Positions 14,209 through 22,334 of a stretch of DNA of 26,955 bases are shown one piece after another (positions within the stretch are counted from its first letter, which is position 1; each line of letters starts with the position of its first letter). Both the position numbers and the translations under genes were made by a program. The notes beneath the pieces were generated by a model. The model searched no databases. It was not told the DNA's origin and worked only from the letters and a program-made list of their open reading frames with translations. The stretch is from NCBI GenBank assembly GCA_049366815.1, contig JBMNCO010000078.1, positions 1 through 26,955 on the forward strand, read 5' to 3'. This DNA comes from CAYNYM01 sp049366815. GTDB lineage: Bacteria; Desulfobacterota; DSM-4660; Desulfatiglandales; HGW-15.

Positions 14209-15945
14209 ATGGGCGATCTGGTCATTGTTTCAAATCGGGGGCCGTTCAGTTTTACTGAAAACTTGCTGGAGCACGTGGAGAAATGCCTGAGGAACGGCGA
14301 GCGGCCCATAAGCCCCAAATTCGGTGAAGGGGGTCTGGTTCAGGCCATGGCCGGGCTGCTCAAGCGCGGCAATTGGAAGACGACATGGATCGGCGCATCC
14401 ATGGGTGACCGGGACATTGATGTGGCCCGAGGGCACTATCGCACCCTTTTCGAGGAGGTCGGGGAATCGGGGCTGACCCCTGAACACTTTCCCCACATTG
14501 AGATCGATACCGACAACCGGATGCACTTCCGTTTCCTGGATTACGACTTTTACATGCGGTTTGTCTTTTTCGACACCCAGCACATGTTCAGTTATTACAG
14601 CAAATTCGCCAACGGGTTTCTCTGGCCCCTCATGCATCTGACACGTTCCCCCCTCTTCTATAAAAAGACCGGGACCTTTCCAAGACCGCACTTCGAAAAA
14701 AACGACTTCGTGCAATACACGAGCAGCAGCGCCACCTTTGCCAATACGGTCATAGACGAGATCCGCAAGAACAACCTCTCTGAAGAGAAGGGCAGGGACG
14801 TGGTAATCTGGAACCAGGATTATCACCTCATGGAGATCTCAGAAATTTTCAAGACCCTGCTTCGGGAAGAAGGGCTGCCGGAAAATGTCCGGGATAATAT
14901 CCATGTGGGTCAGTTCATGCATACCCCCTTTTTCAACATTCATGAAATACAGGGCCTGATCAGAGAGGATAAACGAAAACGGATCAAATCCGAGATATAT
15001 GATCCCTTTCCCGAGAGCATCGAAAGTATCCTGCAGAGACTGACATGGGGGATGCTCAACAATGATTTCATCGGGTTCCATACAAAAGAATACTGCGACA
15101 GCTACCTGGCCGCACTGGAGGAGTGGTTTCCCATAGAGATCCGCGTGGCGGATCAGTGCTATGAGATCCTCCACCAGGACCGTGTGACGACCGTCGGTGC
15201 CTTTCCCATCGGGCTGGATGTGGACAAGATCCTTTCAGAAGTCGGAAAGGGCAGACAGCTCACACATCGGGTGGGACGGGAGAGCCTTCGGCGGCTCATG
15301 GATGATGAGAAGAAAAAGGGTAAGTTCCTTTTCGGGGGTCTGGAGCGATGTGATTACACGAAGGGACTTGTGGAAAGACTGGGCGTCTTTTTTTACGCAA
15401 GGCATCAACTCAGATCCATGAACCGAAATGCCAGGCTTTTCCAGGTGACCGCCCCAAGTCGATCCTCCAGCCCGGACTATCAGAATCTGAATGATGTGCT
15501 CAGGAAGGAAATCGACGAAGTGAACGCCCGACTTCCGGAAGAAGACAGGATCGTTCATCTGGACAAAGGGATCCCGGCTCCTCAAAACTACCGTTTTCTG
15601 AAGGAAGTGGACGTCATGCTGGTGACCCCTCTGGAGGACGGGATGAATCTGGTGGCATTTGAATATATCCTGTCTCAGAAGTACAAAGAAAAGAAGGGCC
15701 TCCTGGTCCTGAGCGCCAGCGGGGCCTCCCGGGTTCTGAAGCAAAAGGGATTCGGAGAGGAGGACGGCATCGTCTATATCAACCCCTTGAGACCGAAAGA
15801 GGCCGGCGGCAGGGTTGCAGATGCGTTGAAGAGGGACCGGCGGATCTCGGAACGTCTCGTGACGTATGTAGAAAAACAGAGACGGGTAGACGACTGGGCT
15901 GAACAAAATATCGATGCAATCATGAACAGCCGAAAGAACTCGTGA
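14209..15945 (+). CDS. otsA: Trehalose-6-phosphate synthase-like GT20 glycosyltransferase
   Basis: A retaining glycosyltransferase that would join a nucleotide-activated glucose to glucose-6-phosphate, giving trehalose-6-phosphate as an osmoprotectant precursor. At 578 residues it is longer than E. coli OtsA (474). Diagnostic parts are VSNRGP near 7-12, NQDYHLME (202-209), FIGFHTKEY (287-295), GGLERCDYTKGLVER with Arg380 and Lys385, and LEDGMNLVAFEYI with Asp477 and Glu485. All catalytic positions known for GT20 appear conserved. The acceptor could instead be glycerol-3-phosphate, since glucosylglycerol-phosphate synthases share these motifs. No trehalose-phosphatase gene is visible in the window. 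It follows the broken trehalose synthase, so this route may have taken over. Confidence 0.88.
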   Translation: MGDLVIVSNRGPFSFTENLLEHVEKCLRNGERPISPKFGEGGLVQAMAGLLKRGNWKTTWIGASMGDRDIDVARGHYRTLFEEVGESGLTPEHFPHIEIDTDNRMHFRFLDYDFYMRFVFFDTQHMFSYYSKFANGFLWPLMHLTRSPLFYKKTGTFPRPHFEKNDFVQYTSSSATFANTVIDEIRKNNLSEEKGRDVVIWNQDYHLMEISEIFKTLLREEGLPENVRDNIHVGQFMHTPFFNIHEIQGLIREDKRKRIKSEIYDPFPESIESILQRLTWGMLNNDFIGFHTKEYCDSYLAALEEWFPIEIRVADQCYEILHQDRVTTVGAFPIGLDVDKILSEVGKGRQLTHRVGRESLRRLMDDEKKKGKFLFGGLERCDYTKGLVERLGVFFYARHQLRSMNRNARLFQVTAPSRSSSPDYQNLNDVLRKEIDEVNARLPEEDRIVHLDKGIPAPQNYRFLKEVDVMLVTPLEDGMNLVAFEYILSQKYKEKKGLLVLSASGASRVLKQKGFGEEDGIVYINPLRPKEAGGRVADALKRDRRISERLVTYVEKQRRVDDWAEQNIDAIMNSRKNS

Positions 15946-16013
15946 TCTCTGAATAGTGATAAATCGGCCTCTAAAATGCCACTTGGCAGGCTTGACAAGG
16001 ATGAGACGACAGC

Positions 16014-17201
16014 ATGGACGAACTCGATCAGAAAAATGAATCACCAATCATACCTGTCCTTTTGGTCGAAGATGATGAAGACGATTACATCATTATCCGC
16101 GACCAGCTCGAAGAGATCGGAACCGCCCAATATAACCTGACCTGGGTCACGGCTTATGAGGATGCCCTCGGCGCGCTGGAAAGTGGTGCGCATTCCATCT
16201 GCCTCCTGGACTTTCTTCTTGACACCTACGAAGGTCTTGATCTTTTGAAAGAAGCAAAATCCAGAAAACTAGAAATCCCGATTATCTTTTTGACGGGACA
16301 GGGCCGTTATGAGATCGACATGGCGGCCATGATGGAGGGTGCGGCGGATTACCTTGTCAAGGATGAGATCACTCCTTCCATCCTTGAAAGGACCATCCGT
16401 TACGCCATTGAGAAGATGCGAGCTATGGATGCCCTGGCGCAGGCCCGCGACAGATTAGAGCAGCGGGTGGAAGCGCGTACGCGCCAATTGTGCGAGGCAA
16501 ATGAGGCGTTGAGGATCAGTTCTGAGAAGATAAAGCGATTCGCGTACTCGGTCAGCCATGACCTGAAAAGCCCTGTGCTGGCGATTCATGGTTTAACAAG
16601 AAGACTGAAAGATCATTATGGAGATTACCTGAATGATCGTGGAAAGCGCTATTGTGAGCGGATTCTTCTGGCTTCGGAACAACTTGCAACGCTCGTGGAA
16701 ATGATCAACCTTTATATCTCTAGTAAAGAAGTCCCGGCCACTTTGGAGGACCTGGGGCTTCGGGATGTCTGCAACATCGTACGCGATGAATTTTCACCTC
16801 AAATGGTCCTGCAGGGGGTTTCCTGGGAGAGTGTGGATGGCAACCCACGAATTACAGCCGACCGTTTGGGAGTCCTGCGGTGTCTCAGAAACCTGGTGGA
16901 CAATGCACTGAAGTATGGCGGCGACGCGATGAGCAAAATCACCGTTTGCTACCATGAAACAGATGCGCACCATGTTCTTTCAGTCGCCGATGACGGTGCA
17001 GGCCTGAAGACAATGGATACGAACTACATTTTTGGTATGTTTGTCAGGGAAAGAAGGTCCGAACAGATCGACGGTGCTGGGCTGGGACTGGCCATTGTGA
17101 AGGAAATCGCCGAGCAGCACGGCGGAGATGTTTGGGCGGAGCCGGGCGAAAACGGGGGTATTGCGGTATATCTCTCCATCAGCAAAACCCTTTCGCCATA
17201 G
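16014..17201 (+). CDS. Receiver-HisKA hybrid histidine kinase
   Basis: 395 residues in the order receiver (about 14-135), coiled-coil linker (138-172), HisKA (173-240) and HATPase (about 285-392). The receiver has the acidic pocket EDDEDD, phospho-acceptor Asp66 in CLLDF, and Lys116. The HisKA box SVSHDLKSP gives phosphorylatable His182. The HATPase has the N box LRNLVDNALKYGG (Asn297), ADDGAG and GAGLGLAIV. With no transmembrane segment it is cytoplasmic, and its input is the receiver domain. It probably acts inside a phosphorelay, being phosphorylated by another kinase and passing the signal on. Its receiver closely resembles that of the kinase at 21190-22284. The AF1514 gene follows 48 bases later. 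Confidence 0.93.
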   Translation: MDELDQKNESPIIPVLLVEDDEDDYIIIRDQLEEIGTAQYNLTWVTAYEDALGALESGAHSICLLDFLLDTYEGLDLLKEAKSRKLEIPIIFLTGQGRYEIDMAAMMEGAADYLVKDEITPSILERTIRYAIEKMRAMDALAQARDRLEQRVEARTRQLCEANEALRISSEKIKRFAYSVSHDLKSPVLAIHGLTRRLKDHYGDYLNDRGKRYCERILLASEQLATLVEMINLYISSKEVPATLEDLGLRDVCNIVRDEFSPQMVLQGVSWESVDGNPRITADRLGVLRCLRNLVDNALKYGGDAMSKITVCYHETDAHHVLSVADDGAGLKTMDTNYIFGMFVRERRSEQIDGAGLGLAIVKEIAEQHGGDVWAEPGENGGIAVYLSISKTLSP

Positions 17202-17249
17202 TCGCTCATCAGGCTTTGCTTTGGGTAAGCAGATAAGAGGAGAGGATTC

Positions 17250-17549
17250 ATGAAACAATGCCGAACCGTGCGCAGAGAGGCCCTCCCCAATCCGGTCGAT
17301 GTGCGAATCGACCGGGAGATCGATTTCAACACCGCCAGGATGCTTGCCGACGATAAGGTCAAAGAGACGGCTGGAGACCCCATGCTGTTGGCATGGTACG
17401 ATTCAAAATCGGGGCGATTTTCACCGAATGTGACCTGCTGCAGCGAAGAAAAGCCCGGCTGGATCGTCTATGCGGAATCCCGCGGAGGTGATATCAGCAT
17501 CGACATCAATGATGAGACTTTCGTTTTTATCTACAGGGACATCTCGTAA
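17250..17549 (+). CDS. AF1514-family protein (DUF5619-like)
   Basis: 99 residues, preceded by GAGGAGAGGATTC before the ATG. The sequence DREIDFNTARMLADDKVKE, then MLLAWYDSKSGRFSPNVTCC, then PGWIVYAESRGGDISIDIND matches from memory a small family named after Archaeoglobus AF1514, found in anaerobic archaea and deltaproteobacteria. No enzymatic function is established. A Cys pair occurs in TCCSEEKPGW. It lies directly after a hybrid histidine kinase and probably shares its transcript. The link to signalling is only positional. Confidence 0.8.
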   Translation: MKQCRTVRREALPNPVDVRIDREIDFNTARMLADDKVKETAGDPMLLAWYDSKSGRFSPNVTCCSEEKPGWIVYAESRGGDISIDINDETFVFIYRDIS

Positions 17550-17591
17550 TGTCCATACCATTTCCTTTTGATGATGTCATCACTTAGTGCC

Positions 17592-18116
17592 TTAGAGGTC
17601 CTCTCCGTGTATTTGGAGAGCGTGCTTGAAAGCCGCGCGATAGGCGATGACCCTCCTGATGTACAGACGCGTTTCGGCAAAGGGCGGAATACCTTGGTAC
17701 CGAATGACGGAGCCTGCACCGGCATGATAGGCCGCCAGTGCCTTCAGCGTGTCTCCCTTGAAACGGTTTCTTAGCCGCTTGAAGTATCGAATACCCGCCT
17801 CGATGTTCTCCTGCGGGTCGAAAACATTGGAAACTCCAAGTTCCAGGGCGGTTCGCGGCATCAACTGCATCAGACCCCCGGCGCCTTTGGTGGAAAGGGC
17901 CCTGGAGTCGAATCCGGATTCCGCCTTAATGATGGCCTTGATGAGGTCAGGATCCACACTGTGTTGTCTGCAGGCCTTCATGATGATGGCATGATAGAGT
18001 TTTTCATGGGGTCTGCCTGATGCAGCGGCTTGCGCAAAGGACGGGCACGCGCTACAAAGGATGCAGATCATGAGCAGAGTCCACTTCTTGCAGCAGGTCT
18101 TTTGGAAACATTGCAT
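17592..18116 (-). CDS. Secreted lytic transglycosylase (SLT domain)
   Basis: 174 residues with an N-terminal signal sequence (positive CCKK, hydrophobic WTLLMICILCSAC, probable cleavage after SFAQA near residue 30). The SLT fold follows: catalytic Glu66 in IIKAESGFDSRALS, GAGGLMQLMPRTA (78-90), NIEAGIRYFKRL and AYHAGAGSV (129-137). It would cleave peptidoglycan between N-acetylmuramate and N-acetylglucosamine, forming anhydro ends in the periplasm. I chose the ATG at 18116 because GGAGG lies five bases upstream. Earlier ATGs at 18128 and 18221 lack a site, and the latter would bury the signal sequence. A Cys in LCSAC gives a weak lipobox, so a lipoprotein form is possible. Confidence 0.9.
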   Translation of the reverse strand: MQCFQKTCCKKWTLLMICILCSACPSFAQAAASGRPHEKLYHAIIMKACRQHSVDPDLIKAIIKAESGFDSRALSTKGAGGLMQLMPRTALELGVSNVFDPQENIEAGIRYFKRLRNRFKGDTLKALAAYHAGAGSVIRYQGIPPFAETRLYIRRVIAYRAAFKHALQIHGEDL

Positions 18117-18259
18117 TCTCTCCTCCATTAACGAAAAAAATAAGGGATCGGGGAAAGGTTTTCCATGGGGTGAATCCTGTAAAGGAATACAGGATCGCCC
18201 GCATTGCCTGTTCAACGCCACCCATTTAGGATCAGAATTAAAAAAAGGTGCCTGCCTTT

Positions 18260-18287
18260 CGAATTTTTCAAAGGGCTAAAGTGTTAC
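18260..18287 (+). repeat. 28-bp intergenic repeat, copy B
   Basis: This copy matches 10882-10909 at 27 of 28 positions in direct orientation. It lies in the 265-bp space between the lytic transglycosylase and the PRC-barrel gene. Upstream, AAAGG and CCTTT arms could form a small hairpin. Confidence 0.7.
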
Positions 18288-18381
18288 AAAAAAGGAGAAG
18301 ATCGGAGGAGGGGTGGTGCGGAGAAAAGAAAGGCGCATCAATCATAGGTTATAGAAATAATAGAAGAAAGGACGGAATGCC

Positions 18382-19137
18382 ATGTTAGACAGTGTGAATG
18401 ATTTCAAGGGGTGCAAGGTTGGGAACCGAGACGAAGAACTTGGTCGGTGCAAGGATCTGTGGCTCGACGTCCAGCTCTGGATCGTGCCCTATCTGGTGAT
18501 CGAGATGAAAAACCTGCTCGGCAGGCGGCAGGTAGCCGTCCCCTTTGTCTTCTCAGGACGACCGGAGCCCGAGACCCGTCGAATCCCTGTCAGTTTGGAC
18601 AGGGCAAAGATTGAAGAGGCACCCTACTTTGACCTTGAAAAGGGTGTCATAGAAGAGGATGAGATCGCATTGCTGAAATACTATGGTCTCGACCCCTATT
18701 GGACCGAGACGGAACAGGGGCCGGAACCAAAGAAAATACCATTAATCAGCCCCCGTTACCCGGGCGGTGAGGTCATCGGTTTTTCAGTTCAGGGACTGGA
18801 TCGGGAAATCGGTCGTGTGGCCGATTTCCTTATGGAGAGGGGCACCGGTCACATTCGGTATGTGATCGTGGATGCCGGGAACTGGTTCAGGGGTCGTCAG
18901 GTGTGTCTTGCCATGAACGACTGCCTGCGCGGAATCGACACCGAAGCAAAAAGACTGACACTCGATATTTCTTCACAACATATAGAGAAGGCGCCCGAGT
19001 ACAATCCGGTGGCAAGGATAAGCCGCGAGTACCAACTTGTACTTCACGACTATTATGGATGGCCCAAGTACTGGGAAGAAGACGGGCTCAAGAACACGTT
19101 CACGCGGCAGGAGAGTCCCCTAAACGCCGAGAGCTGA
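18382..19137 (+). CDS. Tandem PRC-barrel domain protein
   Basis: A soluble protein of 251 residues built from two related halves. Each has a short beta-rich PRC-barrel-like unit. The first (about 5-90) begins DFKGCKVGNRDEELGRCKDLWLD. The second (about 130-215) begins VIGFSVQGLDREIGRVADFLME. Each half ends with a similar tail: KIEEAPYFDLEKG...YYGLDPYW in the first and HIEKAPEYNP...YYGWPKYWEE in the second. PRC-barrel proteins occur in RNA processing, photosynthetic and stress contexts, so no precise role can be stated. It has its own AAAGGA leader. It sits among signalling and envelope genes and may respond to the same conditions. Confidence 0.85.
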   Translation: MLDSVNDFKGCKVGNRDEELGRCKDLWLDVQLWIVPYLVIEMKNLLGRRQVAVPFVFSGRPEPETRRIPVSLDRAKIEEAPYFDLEKGVIEEDEIALLKYYGLDPYWTETEQGPEPKKIPLISPRYPGGEVIGFSVQGLDREIGRVADFLMERGTGHIRYVIVDAGNWFRGRQVCLAMNDCLRGIDTEAKRLTLDISSQHIEKAPEYNPVARISREYQLVLHDYYGWPKYWEEDGLKNTFTRQESPLNAES

Positions 19138-19220
19138 TCACACATTCCCTGTGCCGCGCGGAGCGACGCAAGCGGTCTCCTATGGAGAAGCCGGGGGTGA
19201 CGAACAAAATCCGCGTCTCA

Positions 19221-19571
19221 TCAGAGATCGGTCCATGGGCCCGGATCCCTGCCCGGGATAGTCTTCACTTCCTCCAAGATTCGAACCCTTTTTTCCAGGT
19301 CTTCGATCCTGATTTTTAATGTCTCGATTTCCTTCCGGCTTCCGATGTCCAGACCGTCTCTGCCCTTGCGGATGACTTCCTTCAGGCGGCGTTCCATATC
19401 GGCCCACTCGCGATCCCCGGTCTCAGCCAGTTCTTTTGAGAGACGTCTTGCATCGGCTTTGCTGATTTTGGCCTCTTCCACCATTTTGCGAATCGTTTTT
19501 TCCAATCTCTCCCTTGTTAGGAAAACGGCTCCAATGCCGCTTGTGATCTTTTTCTTTATCTCCTCTTTCAT
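19221..19571 (-). CDS. Phasin-like coiled-coil protein
   Basis: 116 residues, almost entirely helical and charged. The N-terminal part (IKKKITSGIGAVFLTRERLEKTIRKMVEEAKISKADARRL) resembles the PhaF/PhaI-like granule-associated phasin family. Residues about 77-103 (EIETLKIRIEDLEKRVRIL) form a leucine-zipper-like coiled coil. Such proteins coat polyhydroxyalkanoate granules or act as small structural regulators. No polyhydroxyalkanoate synthase is in the window, so the phasin name describes sequence type only. The start follows AGGGAATGAC. It lies 69 bases after the lone receiver gene on the same strand. Confidence 0.7.
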   Translation of the reverse strand: MKEEIKKKITSGIGAVFLTRERLEKTIRKMVEEAKISKADARRLSKELAETGDREWADMERRLKEVIRKGRDGLDIGSRKEIETLKIRIEDLEKRVRILEEVKTIPGRDPGPWTDL

Positions 19572-19640
19572 GTCATTCCCTGTGCTGTGTTCTTGTTGGC
19601 GAATTCATGGGATTTTTCACGCATGGGCTCAGATTCCCTA

Positions 19641-20021
19641 CTACTTCATGCCGTCCTGCTCGAGAACGGATCTGATGGTTGAGATGATCTCCTCGTATGA
19701 AGCCTGTTCCTTGGAGAGGAATCGCTCGGCCCCGATACGTGTGGCCGCCTCCCTGTATTCCTGTGAATCATGCCCTGTGATAAAAATGATTCGAATCCCG
19801 GGCCGTTCGGCCTTGATCCTTTCCGTGACGCGCAATCCGCTCTCTCCCTGGAGGCGGATATCCATGAGGATGGCATCCGGTTCCTCCTCACGGATCATTT
19901 GCAAGGCTTCGAATCCGCTAGCCGCTTCCCGGACTCGAGAAAGCGATAGATTGCCTTCGATAATGCGCTTCAAGGTTTGTCGAAATATCTTGTTGTCATC
20001 CACGATCAACAGATTGTGCAT
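19641..20021 (-). CDS. Single-domain response regulator (CheY-like)
   Basis: 126 residues comprising one receiver domain: the acidic pair VDD (8-9), phospho-acceptor Asp54 in ILMDIRL, Thr/Ser switch position in FITGHDS, and Lys104 in FLSKEQ. No output domain follows, so it likely passes phosphate or binds a partner. AGGAGG lies seven bases before the ATG. It diverges from the NarL-type regulator across 251 AT-rich bases. Confidence 0.92.
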   Translation of the reverse strand: MHNLLIVDDNKIFRQTLKRIIEGNLSLSRVREAASGFEALQMIREEEPDAILMDIRLQGESGLRVTERIKAERPGIRIIFITGHDSQEYREAATRIGAERFLSKEQASYEEIISTIRSVLEQDGMK

Positions 20022-20272
20022 AACGCAGCCTCCTGCAGGTGCGGGCCGCCCGCATGAACCCCGACGGCCCTAGGCACCGGCTCTACCGCGCCGGAAATTT
20101 CTTTCATTTACAACAACTGTACCTGCTCCTGGGAACATGGTATATAGGTAATAGATAGTATTTGGCTCTCCAAAATACATTACACGAAAAACAAAACGGC
20201 TTTGAGCACCGATCTTCGAGGATGCAAGCCTTTTCTTCGGGTGCCGGAAGAGGGCGGCACGGGAGGTGAAAA

Positions 20273-20929
20273 ATGCGGAAACCAACACGAGTCGTCATTG
20301 CAGAAGATCATGCGATCCTGAGGCGGGGGCTTCAAGCCATGCTTAACGCCGAGAATGAACTGAGTGTAGTGGGGGAGGCGGAGGATGGACTGGGGGCCAT
20401 CCGGCTGATCAAACAGACGGAACCGGATCTGGCTATACTCGATCTGAGCATGCCCAAGATGAACGGGATCTCCGTCATCCAGGAGGTAAAAAAGACCTGT
20501 GCAAATACAAAAATCCTCGCCCTGACCATGCACCGGGAGGAGGATTACATCCTTGAGGCCTTCCGTTCCGGTGCGAACGGATATTGCCTCAAATCCTCGG
20601 ATCTGGACGAACTGCTGATGGCTATCAAGGCGGTTCTTTCGGGTAAGATATACGTGAGTCCCGAGATATCCGGGAAGATCTTGGAGGGGTATCTCGAAAG
20701 CCAGCGAACCATTCGGTCGAAATCATCGTGGGAAACCTTGACCCAGCGGGAGAAAGAAGTGCTGAAGATGGTGGGAGAAGGATACCAGAACAAGGAAATC
20801 GCAGATTACCTCTGCATCAGCGCCAAGACCGTGGAAAAACACCGGGCAAATCTCATGCAGAAACTGGATGTGCACACCGCCTCGGCCCTCACGGCCTATG
20901 CCATCGAAAAGGGGCTGGTGACAAAGTAG
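20273..20929 (+). CDS. NarL/FixJ-type response regulator with LuxR helix-turn-helix
   Basis: 218 residues: receiver 5-122 with Glu11-Asp12, phospho-acceptor Asp57 (AILDLSMPKMNG) and Lys107, then a LuxR-type DNA-binding domain at about 154-215 (LTQREKEVLKMVGEGYQNKEIA, then ISAKTVEKHRANLMQKL). It acts as a phosphorylation-controlled transcription factor. A GGGAGG site lies seven bases before the ATG. This is the only DNA-binding output protein in the signalling region. NarL-type regulators normally pair with HisKA_3 kinases, and the only one here is the receiver-HisKA_3 kinase that converges on it (21190-22284). That makes it the likely cognate kinase by inference. Confidence 0.94.
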   Translation: MRKPTRVVIAEDHAILRRGLQAMLNAENELSVVGEAEDGLGAIRLIKQTEPDLAILDLSMPKMNGISVIQEVKKTCANTKILALTMHREEDYILEAFRSGANGYCLKSSDLDELLMAIKAVLSGKIYVSPEISGKILEGYLESQRTIRSKSSWETLTQREKEVLKMVGEGYQNKEIADYLCISAKTVEKHRANLMQKLDVHTASALTAYAIEKGLVTK

Positions 20930-21035
20930 TTATTCGGCAGGGACGCGGCGTCGGGGGAAGGGAAGAGAAATCGTATCGGGACGACAACAAAGAGGGAAAT
21001 GTTCCACAAGAGCCCCTCTGACCGTGAACCAGTGC

Positions 21036-21182
21036 CCATCCGGAAATGAGCAGTCCCGGATTCGGATTAACAGCCCTCAGCGATCATTTATCAGAAAAAA
21101 ATATGCAAAAACAGGGCATTAGGCTGATCGCTGAATGCCGATAGCAGACCGCTCCATCCGGAAATCATCTATTTCTGGATGG
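21036..21182 (+). repeat. 147-bp palindromic repeat element, left copy
   Basis: The element begins CCATCCGGAAAT and ends ATTTCTGGATGG, giving 12-bp terminal inverted repeats with one mismatch. Inside are a second inverted pair (CAGCGATCA and TGATCGCTG) and a terminal hairpin formed by CCATCCGGAAAT and ATTTCTGGATGG around CATCT. A copy in the opposite orientation lies at 26817-26955, with about 125 of 139 aligned bases identical by hand count and no gaps. It encodes nothing. It resembles a MITE or large REP-type element. Its right edge is seven bases from the stop of the neighbouring kinase. Confidence 0.85.
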
Positions 21183-21189
21183 AAACGAA

Positions 21190-22284
21190 CTACTCACCTG
21201 GGAGGGGCCAGGTCGCCCGCACGGTGGTCCCCCTGCCTCTCTGGGAGTCGATCTCCAGGATGCCGCCGGTCAATTCCGCTCGTTCCTCCATGGTGGAGAG
21301 ACCCAGGCCCGATCCAGACCCTTCACCCGGGGACTCACAATGCATGATCTCGAAGCCCTGACCGTCGTCCCGGATCATGAGTTCCAGTTTGTTGTTGAGT
21401 TTTGTCAAAGAAAACTCAAGGCAGCTGGCACGGCTATGTTTTACGGTGTTGTTCAGGGCCTCCTGAAGTATTCTGAACAGGGCTATTTTGAGCCCTTCCG
21501 GGATGTCCTTCTCCTCCAGATCAATATTGGTTTCTATCCGGATGTGGGAATAGACATGTCCCGCCTTGCGGCAGGCCCCTTGGACAGCGGCGATAAGGCC
21601 GAAGTCGTCCAGGATGGAAGGCCGCAGGTCTGACTGAATGCGCCGGGTCTCCTCGATGGTTTCCTTGACAATGTCAATGATTTCTCTGAAGGAGATGCCA
21701 TCATCGGACGGATCAAGGTCGTTTTCCATACGGAAGCACCGATCTTCCAGGGCGTACTTGATGGCTGTGAGATTCGAACCGATACTGTCATGGAGTTCCC
21801 TGGCGATTGCCTTTCGCTCCTTTTCCTGCGCATCTACGAGTTTGCGGGAGAGATATTTCAGATGGCTTTCGGATACCTTCAAGGCCTTAAGGTTTCTTGC
21901 CCTTTCTATGGCGTACCGCACGGCCCTTTCCAGAAGAACGGGTGTGAGGTAACCTTTGTCCAGGTAATCCGCCGCGCCTTGCTGCATGGCCATCATATCG
22001 ACTTCATGGTCCCCCTGTCCGGTCAGTATGATGACGGGGGCCTCATAGCCTGCTTCCTGAAGCCCACGAAGGATTTGAATGCCGCTTTGTCCCCCCAGAC
22101 GGTAATCCAGCAAGCAGACATCGGACTCCGGAACGTGAAGGTTGTGCAGGGTGTCTTCAAAACAGGTGACCCACTGCAACTGATATTTTCCTCCCGAAAT
22201 ATCCCGGAGCATATCCCTTACGAGTATGTAATCGTCCTCGTCGTCTTCAATCAAGAGGACCCGAATGACTGGATTTTCATCCAT
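21190..22284 (-). CDS. Receiver-HisKA_3 hybrid histidine kinase (NarX/DegS class)
   Basis: 364 residues: receiver 5-125 (EDDEDD, phospho-acceptor Asp60 in CLLDYRL, Lys110), coiled-coil linker 128-155, HisKA_3 dimerisation domain with His165 in ARELHDSIGSNL, and HATPase about 265-362 (QEALNNTVKHS, DDGQGF, GSGLGLSTMEER). It is cytoplasmic and would be controlled by phosphorylation of its own receiver. Kinases of this class usually phosphorylate NarL-type regulators, and one lies convergently at 20273-20929. It is the last gene of the leftward signalling group, 50 bases after the PAS kinase, and its end lies beside the repeat element. Confidence 0.94.
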   Translation of the reverse strand: MDENPVIRVLLIEDDEDDYILVRDMLRDISGGKYQLQWVTCFEDTLHNLHVPESDVCLLDYRLGGQSGIQILRGLQEAGYEAPVIILTGQGDHEVDMMAMQQGAADYLDKGYLTPVLLERAVRYAIERARNLKALKVSESHLKYLSRKLVDAQEKERKAIARELHDSIGSNLTAIKYALEDRCFRMENDLDPSDDGISFREIIDIVKETIEETRRIQSDLRPSILDDFGLIAAVQGACRKAGHVYSHIRIETNIDLEEKDIPEGLKIALFRILQEALNNTVKHSRASCLEFSLTKLNNKLELMIRDDGQGFEIMHCESPGEGSGSGLGLSTMEERAELTGGILEIDSQRGRGTTVRATWPLPGE

Positions 22285-22334
22285 TCCGGCATGTCCTGTT
22301 AGAAGTTAAAGCGGAACGTCGACGCATGAAACCC

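Noticed and set aside
15983..16000. TGGCAGGCTTGACA as a sigma-54 or sigma-70 promoter for the receiver-HisKA kinase
   Set aside because: It lacks the GC at the -12 position for sigma-54 and has no -10 box at proper distance for sigma-70, being only about 20 bases from the start codon.
20100..20272. AT-rich TATATAGGTAATAGATAGTAT stretch as a defined promoter between the divergent regulators
   Set aside because: It is probably promoter-bearing, but no -35/-10 pair of acceptable spacing could be fixed on either strand.
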